Below are positions 54,349 to 63,453 of a DNA stretch of 64,000 nt, in pieces. The stretch spans positions 1 through 64,000 of the forward strand of contig JAKACZ010000006.1 in the NCBI GenBank assembly GCA_021820965.1. The letters are read 5' to 3'. Within the stretch, counting starts at the first letter, position 1. Every line of letters begins with the position of its first letter. Source of the stretch: Bacillota bacterium. GTDB lineage: Bacteria > Bacillota > Sulfobacillia > Sulfobacillales > Sulfobacillaceae. The position numbers and the translations under genes were made by a program. The notes beneath the pieces were generated by a model that was not told the DNA's origin, ran no database searches, and was given only the letters and a program-made list of their open reading frames with translations.

Positions 54349-55553
54349 GCGACGGCGTTCGAGACGGTGTGGAAATCGTCAACCGGTGGCCGGACGCAAC
54401 CTCCTGGACCGACACGGTCGTTCAAGAGACGTACGTCGATCCGCTTAATCTTGAGCAGTTTTGGTACCAATGGTACTTGGATGGGTTTGTGAGTGCGGGA
54501 CATGGCAAATTGAAGTGTGTGGTGGGGCGGCCCGGGTCGGGGAAAACGCACTTTTTGCGCCACCTAGGGCTTGTTGCCTCTAGCAAGGGCTTTCAAGTAG
54601 CCCATATCGATGCAGGGCTCATCAAGATCGCGGCAATTGAGGACTTGTATCGCGTCGTGGCCCAGCAGATGGATTGGGACGGCCTATTGGGTCGGACACT
54701 CAAGCGTGTGATCCAAGAGGACCTGGGTTATTTGGAGTTCGACGACGCTCCCCGAGCCTTTATCAGATGGGGGGAGGCGGCACGACAGCTGCTCCCGAAT
54801 CTTTTGCGCCGTGATCTGCGGGAGGCGATCGATCACCACCTCCGCAGCGTCGATTGGCATCCGGATTTTGCCATGGGCGTGCGGTCGTGGATGCTGGAAC
54901 AGGTAAGCGAAGTGCCGACCGGCGATTCGGCGGCAATCGCCTGGCTTCGTGGTGAAAAGCTGGGCGCGAGTCAGAGGAAGGCAGTGGGGGCGGCCGCGAA
55001 CATCAATCGCCGCAATGCGCGGCCCTGTTTAACATCGCTGGCCTCACTGGCGCACCTCGCATTCGGACAAGGGCTTGTTCTCCTTATCGACAATACAGAG
55101 GTTATGGCATCCGCGACCCGAACCGACAATCAGCCGTATTATACCCGGAGCGCACGCGATCAGGCCTATGAAATGCTTCGACAGCTCATTGACGAGAGCC
55201 CCTTTACACCATATCTCATGACCATTGTGGCTGGCGATGAAGATCCGCTTACCAACGCCAGAACCGGGTTTCCGTCATATCCGGCACTGTGGGCGCGTCT
55301 TGAGACGGAAGTGCAGAGTACCAAGCCTAATCTATTTGCCGACTTCGTCAGCTTAGATCGACTTTGGGATGCGGACGGCAGCGCCGCGGATCACTTAGGG
55401 ATGACGTGGCAGAAAATCTCGGCCAATTGGTGGACGGACAGTGCACCCGCCGATGAACTCGGGTTAGGCGGTCTAGGGTTGGAATGGGGTTGGCCGCGGC
55501 GCCTATTGGTTGAACTCTGGAATAGGGCGGCCGAGAAAGGAAGCGACGCATGA
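54345..55553 (+). CDS. P-loop ATPase (BREX/BrxD-like), first of two
   Basis: 402 residues. Walker A GRPGSGKTHFL near residues 62-72 and Walker B-like LVLLIDNTEVM near 245-255, with an acidic residue shifted compared with DE. The N-terminal region binds ATP, and the C-terminal half is helical. Overall similar in plan to BrxD-type STAND/AAA-like ATPases of BREX and Pgl systems. It overlaps both neighbours by 4 bases, so the products are probably made in fixed ratio. Confidence 0.75.
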   Translation: MSDGVRDGVEIVNRWPDATSWTDTVVQETYVDPLNLEQFWYQWYLDGFVSAGHGKLKCVVGRPGSGKTHFLRHLGLVASSKGFQVAHIDAGLIKIAAIEDLYRVVAQQMDWDGLLGRTLKRVIQEDLGYLEFDDAPRAFIRWGEAARQLLPNLLRRDLREAIDHHLRSVDWHPDFAMGVRSWMLEQVSEVPTGDSAAIAWLRGEKLGASQRKAVGAAANINRRNARPCLTSLASLAHLAFGQGLVLLIDNTEVMASATRTDNQPYYTRSARDQAYEMLRQLIDESPFTPYLMTIVAGDEDPLTNARTGFPSYPALWARLETEVQSTKPNLFADFVSLDRLWDADGSAADHLGMTWQKISANWWTDSAPADELGLGGLGLEWGWPRRLLVELWNRAAEKGSDA

Positions 55554-56788
55554 ATCCAGCGCGTGTGATCATTGAAGGACTGAGGTCGGGCGTTCCCTAT
55601 CGCCAGACGGCCGAATCCATGACCATTGGGCGCGAGGACAATTTAAAGGCACTTTTGTCTCTCATGGAGGCTGTGGCCGCGGGGCGTCGTCCTAAGCTCT
55701 TCGGACAAATTATCCGAGCCCAGTATGGCGAAGGCAAGACACATCTCATGCATGCCTTGGCATCATTGGCATGGGAGCACAATTGGGTTGTGAGTATGGT
55801 GTCCATCAGCAAGGAATCGCCCTTGGACCGCCTCGACTATCTTTATCCTAAGCTGACCATGAACGCGCTTCGTCCCGGCAGCAACCAGCCAGGCCTGGAA
55901 CCCATTGTACTCGAAGCGCTCGCTGAACCTCACTTGTTGGCTGAATCGCGGGGCATCGACCTGTCCGAACGGACGCGAGCCATTCTGGATAATTTGGTGC
56001 GCCAAAACGTTGGTATGGACGAACTGCTGGACGACTTGCACGGGCGGTTTATGCCGCTTGCAGCCCTCAAGAAAATTCATCGCGAGAACTTTTCTCGGCC
56101 GTTAAAAATCGCTTCGACCCGCACCCGCGATGAGATTATGCCCTATCTTGCCTTGATCGATTGGCTTGTCGGCCGGGCGGGATACCAAGGATGGCTTATC
56201 CTTCTGGATGAGGTCGAGTTGATTGGTAAGTTTGGGCGCGGCGGACGCGCGCGCAGCTATGCCAATATAGGTCGCCTGATGCGTGGCGTGGGTGAGCGGA
56301 CGCTATCGGTGTGGGCGGTCGCAGGAAACTTTCAAAACGATGTGATTATGGCTCGACAGGACCTGGACGGTGCTCCGGAGTGGTTGTCGCTGCGCCCCAA
56401 GGAAGCGCCGGACGCAGACCTGGCGCGGTTGGCCGTAGACGAACTATCGGCGGCCCGGCCGCTGTCTCGCCCGACGGCCTCGCAGATTCGCGAGGTTATG
56501 GAACGTATCTACGACATCCATCAGGATGCCTATGGGTGGGTAGCGCCGGTTCCTCGGGACCACTTTTACGACGTGGTGCGGGAGCGTGTAGGGACGATGG
56601 ACGCGCGCTTGCGTACATGGGTGAGATTGGCCATCAGCATCATGGATCTCTGGTTCCAATATGGCCGCGAGGCCATCGAACTCCGGGCAGGAGAGCTTCT
56701 TGAGGTTGACTTGTCGGAGGACCAAGAGAGGTTTGACCAGAATGACGAGCCACAGGACTTAATTGAACGTCGACGCTTATTTGAGTAG
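55550..56788 (+). CDS. BrxD-like ATP-binding protein (DUF2791 type)
   Basis: 412 residues. ALRSG-type N-terminus (IIEGLRSGVPYRQTAESMTIGRE), Walker A AQYGEGKTHLMHAL near residue 58, Walker B GWLILLDEVELIGK near 214 and an ARS-NIGRLMRG sensor region. This is the pattern of BrxD proteins in BREX type 2 and related islands, where they accompany a helicase. Here the partner is BrxL instead. Confidence 0.8.
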   Translation: MNPARVIIEGLRSGVPYRQTAESMTIGREDNLKALLSLMEAVAAGRRPKLFGQIIRAQYGEGKTHLMHALASLAWEHNWVVSMVSISKESPLDRLDYLYPKLTMNALRPGSNQPGLEPIVLEALAEPHLLAESRGIDLSERTRAILDNLVRQNVGMDELLDDLHGRFMPLAALKKIHRENFSRPLKIASTRTRDEIMPYLALIDWLVGRAGYQGWLILLDEVELIGKFGRGGRARSYANIGRLMRGVGERTLSVWAVAGNFQNDVIMARQDLDGAPEWLSLRPKEAPDADLARLAVDELSAARPLSRPTASQIREVMERIYDIHQDAYGWVAPVPRDHFYDVVRERVGTMDARLRTWVRLAISIMDLWFQYGREAIELRAGELLEVDLSEDQERFDQNDEPQDLIERRRLFE

Positions 56789-56798
56789 GGGAGAGGCG

Positions 56799-58931
56799 AT
56801 GGAGAATTGGAGTGACCAGCTGGATGGATCTTTGGATCAGAGAACTCGGCGCGTGTTCGGTTCGACCTGGCGGGACAGGGAGCGTGCGCCCCGTGCTCGG
56901 CTTGGGGGGCAACTACCGGATTTTCTGGCCGAGTATCTGATTGGTTTATATGGAGTGCCAGCGGCGAGCCAATTGGTCGAGGAGCATTTCCCGACTACCC
57001 GTAATCGGCAACTCTTGAAATACCAATTGTTGCAGGAAGGTGAAGTGGAGCTGTTGGATTACCTGGAGGTCACGGTTGACGTGGAATCGGGAAAGGCCTC
57101 GGCGCACTTGACAGCATTTCAGCATACATTTCCGATTGAGCCGGAGATTTTGGACGAGCATCGCGATGTGCTCAGCGGCGGGCTTTGGGGCCGTGTCACG
57201 ATTCGTACCCGGGCGGAGCCGAAGGAGCGGGAGGAGGTGCCGGTGGCTTGGCCCGATCGCTGGGCCGAACCCGAACCAATCTTGCCAGCCCAGGAGTCGG
57301 CTTGGGATATCGACACGCTTCCCCGTGTGACCGAGTTTTATCCGTATCAGGCTTCTGTTGATGTGCGTAGTTTTGTGCATGCCCGGCGGGTTTTTTCGAC
57401 CGAAGAGTGGATTGACCTAATTTTGGCCTCGGCTGGCTACAATCCGGCCTGGATACGTGGTCAACCGGCCGGGCGACGATTGACGCGGCTGTACCTCATG
57501 CGGCTTTTGCCGTTGGTCGAGCGTAACCTCAACCTCTTGGAACTGGGACCCAAAAACACCGGCAAGACACACTTGTTGCGTAACCTGTCGCCCTATGCTT
57601 TCACAGTCTCGGGGGGCGGAGCCACTCCCGCCAATCTCTTTGTCAACTTGGCGACGGGTCGCCCGGGACTTGTTCAAAGCCGGAGGGTCATCGTGTTTGA
57701 CGAAGTGGCTCGATTGCAATTTAGTCAGAACAAGGGCACCCTAAGTCTTCTCAAGGATTACATGGAGAGCGGCCAATTCTCGCGCGGGCGAGCCTCTTAT
57801 GGAGCAGACACCTCTTTAGTGTTTATGGGCAATTTAGAGGTGGAAGGCCATCAGCCGGCCGCTCGCTATCGTCATCTATTCGAGGTCCTGCCGCGGGAGC
57901 TTAAGGAAACGGCAGTCTTGGATCGACTGCACGGCTTTGTGCCAGGCTGGGAATTTCCTAAGCTGACACCGCTGGCATTGAATCCGCCCATGGCCCTCGC
58001 ATCGGACTACTTTGGCGAAGTTTTGCTGGCTCTTCGTGACTGGCCTTATGACGACGTGTGGCTCACGATTCAGAAGCGTTGGCCGCTCTTGCCGCATCTT
58101 AATCGGCGCGACGTCACGGCCTTGGATCGCATCGGCCGTGGCCTATTTAAGCTCGTCTTCCCCGATGGCCATTTCGACCCGGAAGTGGCCGAGGAGTTAT
58201 TGGGACTGGCGGCTGAGTGTCGCCAGCGGATTCACGAACAATTAATGAAGATGGAGCCTGGTGAATTCCCGCCTTACACGGTAGGCTATGAGGGCGTGCC
58301 GGTAAAGGGTGACGGGCGCATGCGCGTCGAAACGCCGCTAGACCGACAGATTAATACTGCGCCACGGCCAGGCGAGGCGACGTCGGTTGTCGCCTTGCCC
58401 GACCCGGTAACCGGATCGATTAGTACTGAAGTGGCGATCGTGCAAGTGGTGTTGGCAGGTTCTCAGAAACGCCAGCCGTCACTCCTTGCGGATTCCGGGT
58501 TAGAGGGTGCAGATGCGGTGTGGCAGGTCGCCCAGTTTTTTCTGGGGTCCCAAAGCCGTGCCTTGGGATTGAATACCTCTATGCATTGGGAAGGCCTCGG
58601 CGTTCAATGGACGGGTGGCCCGGGGAATCTTCGCGGACATGCTGAACTGTCCTTGGTCATGGCCGTGGTATCAGCCTGGCTGAAAAAGCCGTTGCCACCA
58701 GCCGCGGCGATCATTGGGGGACTGACATTGTCGGGCGATGTTGTTGCGCCGCCGGACATCGTGGCGCTGACCATGGCAGCCTTGAACCGGGGTCGACAAA
58801 TTATTGTCTTGCCTGAGGGCAGCCCGCTTCAAATGTTACGCGACACGTTTTCAGACACCTTCGGTGAGATTTCTTGGGTGACCGTCCGCAATGCGTTTGC
58901 CGCTCTTCATTGGGCTTTTGCCCGTCATTAA
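56799..58931 (+). CDS. brxL: BrxL, BREX-system AAA+/Lon-like protein
   Basis: 710 residues from ATG 56799, behind GGGGAGAGG. The family core is well conserved: LGPKNTGKTHLLRNLSPYAFTV (Walker A near residue 250), TPANLFVNLATG, VIVFDEVARLQF (Walker B near 297), LLKDYMESGQFSRGR, LVFMGN, HLFEVLP, DRLHGFVPGWEFPK and DYFGEVL. The C-terminus (about 520-710) is a Lon-protease-like domain. BrxL forms DNA-binding AAA+ rings needed for BREX phage defence. No pglX, pglZ, brxA, brxB or brxC gene lies in the window. Confidence 0.92.
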   Translation: MENWSDQLDGSLDQRTRRVFGSTWRDRERAPRARLGGQLPDFLAEYLIGLYGVPAASQLVEEHFPTTRNRQLLKYQLLQEGEVELLDYLEVTVDVESGKASAHLTAFQHTFPIEPEILDEHRDVLSGGLWGRVTIRTRAEPKEREEVPVAWPDRWAEPEPILPAQESAWDIDTLPRVTEFYPYQASVDVRSFVHARRVFSTEEWIDLILASAGYNPAWIRGQPAGRRLTRLYLMRLLPLVERNLNLLELGPKNTGKTHLLRNLSPYAFTVSGGGATPANLFVNLATGRPGLVQSRRVIVFDEVARLQFSQNKGTLSLLKDYMESGQFSRGRASYGADTSLVFMGNLEVEGHQPAARYRHLFEVLPRELKETAVLDRLHGFVPGWEFPKLTPLALNPPMALASDYFGEVLLALRDWPYDDVWLTIQKRWPLLPHLNRRDVTALDRIGRGLFKLVFPDGHFDPEVAEELLGLAAECRQRIHEQLMKMEPGEFPPYTVGYEGVPVKGDGRMRVETPLDRQINTAPRPGEATSVVALPDPVTGSISTEVAIVQVVLAGSQKRQPSLLADSGLEGADAVWQVAQFFLGSQSRALGLNTSMHWEGLGVQWTGGPGNLRGHAELSLVMAVVSAWLKKPLPPAAAIIGGLTLSGDVVAPPDIVALTMAALNRGRQIIVLPEGSPLQMLRDTFSDTFGEISWVTVRNAFAALHWAFARH

Positions 58932-59324
58932 GCATTTGGGTTGGCAGCCTGCAGGTACGATGACGCAACGGGAATCGCCTCCGCATCGACGAATAAATGG
59001 AAGCTGAACCCGGAACTTGCGGCTTCACGCTCGCCGGTATTCAACGCGCTACCCCGTCTGGAAAAGAGTTGCGGGACTTAGTCCGTTTTTGGGCGGAAAG
59101 GTTATGAAATCAGAGGCAAAGCGAGCGCTGAGGACTCGGGCAGGGAAAAATCGGAGGGCTGAAGGATGCGTCGGTTTGATACCGGGCGCGTGAGCACCCG
59201 AGCGTTCCTTGGAAAGCGTGATGGAACGAGCGGGCGACCGCGAGTTAATATAAACTGAAACGGGTGATTGAGGGGGGTTGTACCGTTGGGACCTGCCAAC
59301 ATGCAGGAGGGGGAGCCGAAAGCT
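58932..59324. other. Non-coding stretch
   Basis: No gene supported. The segment separates the brxL operon from nadE; a promoter for nadE is expected but not clearly seen. Confidence 0.35.
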
Positions 59325-60179
59325 ATGCACCACGTTATGCAACGACAAATCGTGGAGGAGCTGCATGTGAAATCCACGATTGTACCTGCGGCCGAGATTC
59401 AAATCCGTGTGCGTTTTTTACAAGACTATCTGAGTCATGCGGGCCTACACGCATTGGTTCTTGGGATTTCCGGCGGACAAGACTCCAGCTTGACCGGACG
59501 GCTCTGCCAGTTGGCGGTAGAAGACTTACGCCGCGCGACCGGCAAGAACTATACCTTTATTGCCCTTCGGCTGCCGTACGGCGTTCAGCGGGACGAGGGT
59601 GACGCACAACGGGCCTTGCAATTCATCCGGCCCGACCAGGTTTACACGGTCGACATTAAGCCGGCGGTCGATGCCGCGGTGGCTCAGTTGGAGGCTTGCA
59701 CCGGAATGCCGATGAGCGACTACAACAGGGGCAACCAAAAGGCGCAAGAGCGCATGAGTGCTCAATACCGCATCGCCCATCAGTACAAGGGCTTGGTTGT
59801 CGGAACCGACCATGCCGCCGAAGCCGTAATGGGATTTTTCACGAAATATGGCGATGGCGGAGTGGATGTTGCGCCGCTTGCCGGATTAACCAAGCGACAG
59901 GGCCGAGCTATTTTGCAATGGCTCGGTGCCCCAGAAGAAATTTACCAAAAACCGCCCACGGCTGATCTTCTGGACGAGCTGCCCGGCCGACTCGATGAGG
60001 AAGAACTGGGGATCAGTTACCACGACATTGATCGCTACTTGGAAGGGGAAGCGGTGCATGCCGCGGCGGCACGGCGCATCGAAGCTCGGTATCGAATGAC
60101 GGCGCATAAGCGCCATCTGCCGGTTACCCCCTTTGACGACTGGTGGCGCGTCGGCGGTATCGGCGAATCGGATGGATAG
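59325..60179 (+). CDS. nadE: Ammonia-dependent NAD+ synthetase
   Basis: 284 residues; ATG 59325 is chosen because GGAGGGGGAG lies about 10 bases upstream. The PP-loop [15 protein letters not shown], the [11 protein letters not shown] block, [41 protein letters not shown] and KPPTADL are diagnostic. Amidates deamido-NAD with ammonia. It lacks an N-terminal glutaminase domain, so it uses free ammonia, which purine deamination would supply. Confidence 0.95.
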   Translation: MHHVMQRQIVEELHVKSTIVPAAEIQIRVRFLQDYLSHAGLHALVLGISGGQDSSLTGRLCQLAVEDLRRATGKNYTFIALRLPYGVQRDEGDAQRALQFIRPDQVYTVDIKPAVDAAVAQLEACTGMPMSDYNRGNQKAQERMSAQYRIAHQYKGLVVGTDHAAEAVMGFFTKYGDGGVDVAPLAGLTKRQGRAILQWLGAPEEIYQKPPTADLLDELPGRLDEEELGISYHDIDRYLEGEAVHAAAARRIEARYRMTAHKRHLPVTPFDDWWRVGGIGESDG

Positions 60180-60377
60180 ATGGAGTCAATGTGCTCCCCA
60201 CTGTCGCTCAAAAGCTGGGAATGTGCTTCTGTCGCGGGGGTGGGTGAAGAAATTCGGCAAAACGGCTGGAAATTCCCGGTTTTACACGGTTTGCAGGCTC
60301 TGCTAGCCTGTTTTGGCACATTCTATGCATCAAGGCCAGCGGAGAGGATCAGCGGGCTAGCCTCGCGATGTACGAGA

Positions 60378-60728
60378 CTACGGTCCGCCGTTTTGGGACC
60401 ACAAATCTAAAAATGTTCTGAGAGACTGGACCCGCATCTCAATGTCTGCTTTCCAGTCGGCCAATCGTTCTTGTCCCGCCTCGGTGACGCGATAGACGCG
60501 AACCGGAGGCCCTGCGGCCGCGGTCACCCAGGCTGATTGCAGTGCCCCGTCGGCCTCTAGGCTCCGCAAGAGGCGGTAAACTTGTCCGTCGTCGATTGTC
60601 CAGGCCGGCGGCAAAATATTTTTGAGCCGACCAAGCACGGCGCCCCCGTGCATGGGCTCGCGCGCAATGATTAAGAGGATAAAGGCCTCCAAATGTTTCC
60701 CCGTTTGATATCCACGCGGTGTGGGCAC
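60378..60728 (-). CDS. PadR-family transcriptional regulator
   Basis: 116 residues, GTG 60728. Winged-helix PadR pattern: LEAFILLIIAREPMHGGAVLGRL, DDGQVYRLLRSLEADGALQSAW, GPPVRVYRVTEAGQERLADW. Such proteins commonly repress the adjacent exporter gene. It lies 28 bases downstream of the MFS gene on the same strand, so the pair is probably autoregulated. Confidence 0.9.
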   Translation of the reverse strand: MPTPRGYQTGKHLEAFILLIIAREPMHGGAVLGRLKNILPPAWTIDDGQVYRLLRSLEADGALQSAWVTAAAGPPVRVYRVTEAGQERLADWKADIEMRVQSLRTFLDLWSQNGGP

Positions 60729-60756
60729 GATACCGCCCCTTCTCTTCCCTATCCCT

Positions 60757-62232
60757 TTACTTGTGTTCGGATGCGACGCGGCGCTCGCGTTTTCGATCCG
60801 GTGTTGTCAGCGTTGCTAATCCAACGGCGCCAATGGCCAAGGATGCGCCAAATGCGCCACGGAACGCCCAGTAAAACCACAGTGAATACTGCGGGGCGGT
60901 GTGACTTGGCGTCGGCCCCAAGCCATGAACCATCCAGACCACCGACAGCAGAATCGAAGCAAAGGCCACGCCTACCGCGCGACCCAGGTTGCGCTGCGTA
61001 GCCAGCAGGCTGGACGCAAGTCCGGTGTCCCCGGTCTCCGCCGAATCAAGCGCGGCGGCATTGTTGGGTGATGAATAGAGACCCGCGCCGGCTCCCACGG
61101 CAACCAGAATCGCCCAGACGCTCCAGAGGGGTGCGTGACGGGGGAGAAGTGCAAACAACGCATCAGCCAGCATCAGCAATCCGATGCCGATGCGTCCCGG
61201 CAACAGAACCCCGGAACGGTCCAGCCATTTACCTCCCAGCGGGGATACGACAATCATCGTGAGTGCCTGAGGCACCAGGCTCACGCCGATCAAGCTAACT
61301 GGCAGATGGAGTTCATAGCGCAGGTAGAACGGGAGAAGGAAGGCGGGAAACATCATGAGCACCCAATAGGCCATTCCCGATATCAAATTCTTGGAGAACG
61401 CCTGAATGCGGAACAGGCGCAGTGGGATGAGCGGATACTCGCGGCTGCCTTCCCAACGAATGAATCCATAGAGCGCCACCGCATCCAAGGCGAGAAGGCC
61501 CATGCCCCAGACTCGATGCCAGTTGGCCAGACCAAATTCCAGTAACGATGTCAACATGATGAACCACACCGCCCCGGTCCAATCCAGACGATTTAAGGGG
61601 GAGTTGCCGTCCGGCGCGAAGCGCGGCAAAAACCGCCAAGAACCCCAGAGCCCCCATAGACCGATGGGGAGGTTTATCCAGAAGATACTGCGCCATCCCA
61701 ACCAGGCGGTCAGCAATCCACCCAAGGGCGGACCGGCCAGCGTTCCCGCGGCGACCACCGAGCCAATCAACCCCAAGGCCTGGCCGCGTTTTTCCAGAGG
61801 AAAGACTAACGCAATGATGGCCATGACATTGGCCATGATAGTGGCACCGCCCAGGGCTTGAAAGGCCCGTGCTAGGACCAAGACGATGAAGTTGGGGGCG
61901 AGCGCGCTAAACAGCGAACCGGCCACAAAGAGGGCGATCCCGGCGATAAAGATCTGCCGTCTGCCCAACGCGTCGGCAATGCGTCCGGTCACGGGGAGTA
62001 ATCCCGTGATGACGAGCAGGTAGGCCGTAATTACCCATTGCAATGTTTCGATGGATAGCGCGAACTGGTGTTGCAACACCGGCAACGCGACATTGACAAC
62101 GCTGGAGTCCAGATTCACCATAAAGGTCCCCGTAGTGGCTGCAGCAAAGCTAAGCCACAGCGCCCGCCCCTCAAGAACGATGGCACGCTGAGGAGCGCGG
62201 TGCGGCACCCGGTCGGCGGTTGAATAAGGCAT
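60757..62232 (-). CDS. DHA2-family MFS drug exporter (EmrB/QacA-like)
   Basis: 491 residues from ATG 62232, behind AGGAAGGA; an upstream in-frame start at 62343 is less likely. Fourteen membrane segments are suggested. Motifs: DSSVVNVALP in TM1 (motif D1), GRIADALGRRQIFI (motif A) and GSVVAAGTLAGPPLGGLL (motif C of proton antiporters). Exports amphipathic toxins or drugs using the proton gradient. Transcribed with padR. Confidence 0.92.
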   Translation of the reverse strand: MPYSTADRVPHRAPQRAIVLEGRALWLSFAAATTGTFMVNLDSSVVNVALPVLQHQFALSIETLQWVITAYLLVITGLLPVTGRIADALGRRQIFIAGIALFVAGSLFSALAPNFIVLVLARAFQALGGATIMANVMAIIALVFPLEKRGQALGLIGSVVAAGTLAGPPLGGLLTAWLGWRSIFWINLPIGLWGLWGSWRFLPRFAPDGNSPLNRLDWTGAVWFIMLTSLLEFGLANWHRVWGMGLLALDAVALYGFIRWEGSREYPLIPLRLFRIQAFSKNLISGMAYWVLMMFPAFLLPFYLRYELHLPVSLIGVSLVPQALTMIVVSPLGGKWLDRSGVLLPGRIGIGLLMLADALFALLPRHAPLWSVWAILVAVGAGAGLYSSPNNAAALDSAETGDTGLASSLLATQRNLGRAVGVAFASILLSVVWMVHGLGPTPSHTAPQYSLWFYWAFRGAFGASLAIGAVGLATLTTPDRKRERRVASEHK

Positions 62233-62371
62233 CACTCTGTTCCTTCCTGAGGCTTCAATCGATAAGGTTGCAGGGCGCAAAAGCCCGGTTGCTGGACCGC
62301 TTTCTCTAGGTAACACCTGAGTGAGGGTCTGCGACTCATGCATTATAGTGAGCTGTCGAAGATAGCGTTAA

Positions 62372-62399
62372 ACCATCCGGGAGGTCCCTCCCGGATGGT
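62372..62399 (-). terminator. Terminator-like hairpin after the aldolase gene
   Basis: A 12-bp perfect stem, ACCATCCGGGAG/CTCCCGGATGGT, with a 4-base loop, directly after the aldolase stop. On the minus strand it is followed by a short T-run (TTT). Confidence 0.65.
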
Positions 62400-62401
62400 C
62401 A

Positions 62402-63067
62402 TTAGCGATGGCTGCCAAAAGCCGCCATACGTTCCCGCACCGCACCAACCGCTTGCTCCGGAAGTTCTTTGGCGCCACCCAGCGCGATGGCCTGAATGCT
62501 GAGCTCGGCAGCTTCATCCAAAGTGGCTAGCAAGCGCGCCGCGCTGATTGGGTCTTGATAGAATACTAGCGCTCCATGATTCGCCATCATTACCGCAGGC
62601 AGGCCGGGATGGTTTTGAATCACGTCAATAATTGAGCCCACGGAGGCGTCTGAACCCCGCGGTGCCCATGGCACCACCGGGATGGGTTCGGTTACGCCGA
62701 ACCGGAGAAGGGGCTCGTAGACTAGCGGAATCGGCTGATGAGCGACTGCAAAGACGCTAATGTGGGGAGCATGGGTGTGAATCACGGCACCCACGCTACC
62801 GCGGGCCTGATAGACGCGGGTATGCATTTGGATAACTTCCTGCATCGTGGGGTCCATGGCGTCACCGTGAGCCAGCACCCCATTCAAATCCAGCACCGCC
62901 AAATCATCGGTGCTGAGATGACCAATGGAGCCACCTCGCGTCATTACAATGTGCGTGTCATCGAGGCGCGCGGAGAGGTTGGCATGCTCGCCACGAAACA
63001 GCATCCCGGAATCGGCCAGTAGATGCGCAGCATCCACAATGTTTTGACGAACGAGTCGTTCTTGCAT
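62402..63067 (-). CDS. Class II aldolase/adducin family protein
   Basis: 221 residues from ATG 63067, behind AAGGAGGAC. Zn ligands as in L-fuculose-1-phosphate aldolase: HTHAPH near residues 96-101 and the later His in MANHGALV. GNLSAR appears here as ANLSARLDD. Cleaves a sugar phosphate or decarboxylates a related acid; the substrate is unknown. Stands alone. Confidence 0.88.
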   Translation of the reverse strand: MQERLVRQNIVDAAHLLADSGMLFRGEHANLSARLDDTHIVMTRGGSIGHLSTDDLAVLDLNGVLAHGDAMDPTMQEVIQMHTRVYQARGSVGAVIHTHAPHISVFAVAHQPIPLVYEPLLRFGVTEPIPVVPWAPRGSDASVGSIIDVIQNHPGLPAVMMANHGALVFYQDPISAARLLATLDEAAELSIQAIALGGAKELPEQAVGAVRERMAAFGSHR

Positions 63068-63421
63068 AGTTGTCCTCCTTGTGTGATTCCGGCGATTCAC
63101 GAACATCTCGGGTAGTATGCCCATGCGAAATCAGCTTCATCAGATCGCTTGAATCAGTATACTGCAACTATCAGTACTTGGCAAGTGCGCCAGCCTATAT
63201 GGCGACTTTATCCACCAGTGCCGGGAGACTAGATCTAGCAGAACTTTCCTTAGCCGGGAAACCCTTGTGAAAGAGAGCTGGCGGTTATTGGGGGAACCTG
63301 CGGGTTCTGTCCTATGGACGGCTTGGCCACCTCCGGCATATTCCCGTGGGCCGTCCTCCCTTGTTTCAACCGTGATGATTTCGTTCGAATCGACTACTGA
63401 CCCAATGTATGATATATAGTG

Positions 63422-63435
63422 AATGAGCGCTCATT
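63422..63435. promoter_or_regulatory. Probable TetR operator
   Basis: A 14-bp perfect palindrome, AATGAGCGCTCATT, lies between a TATATAGT -10-like segment and the ribosome binding site of the TetR gene. Consistent with autorepression. Confidence 0.65.
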
Positions 63436-63453
63436 TTTTAAGGAGGCCGATCG

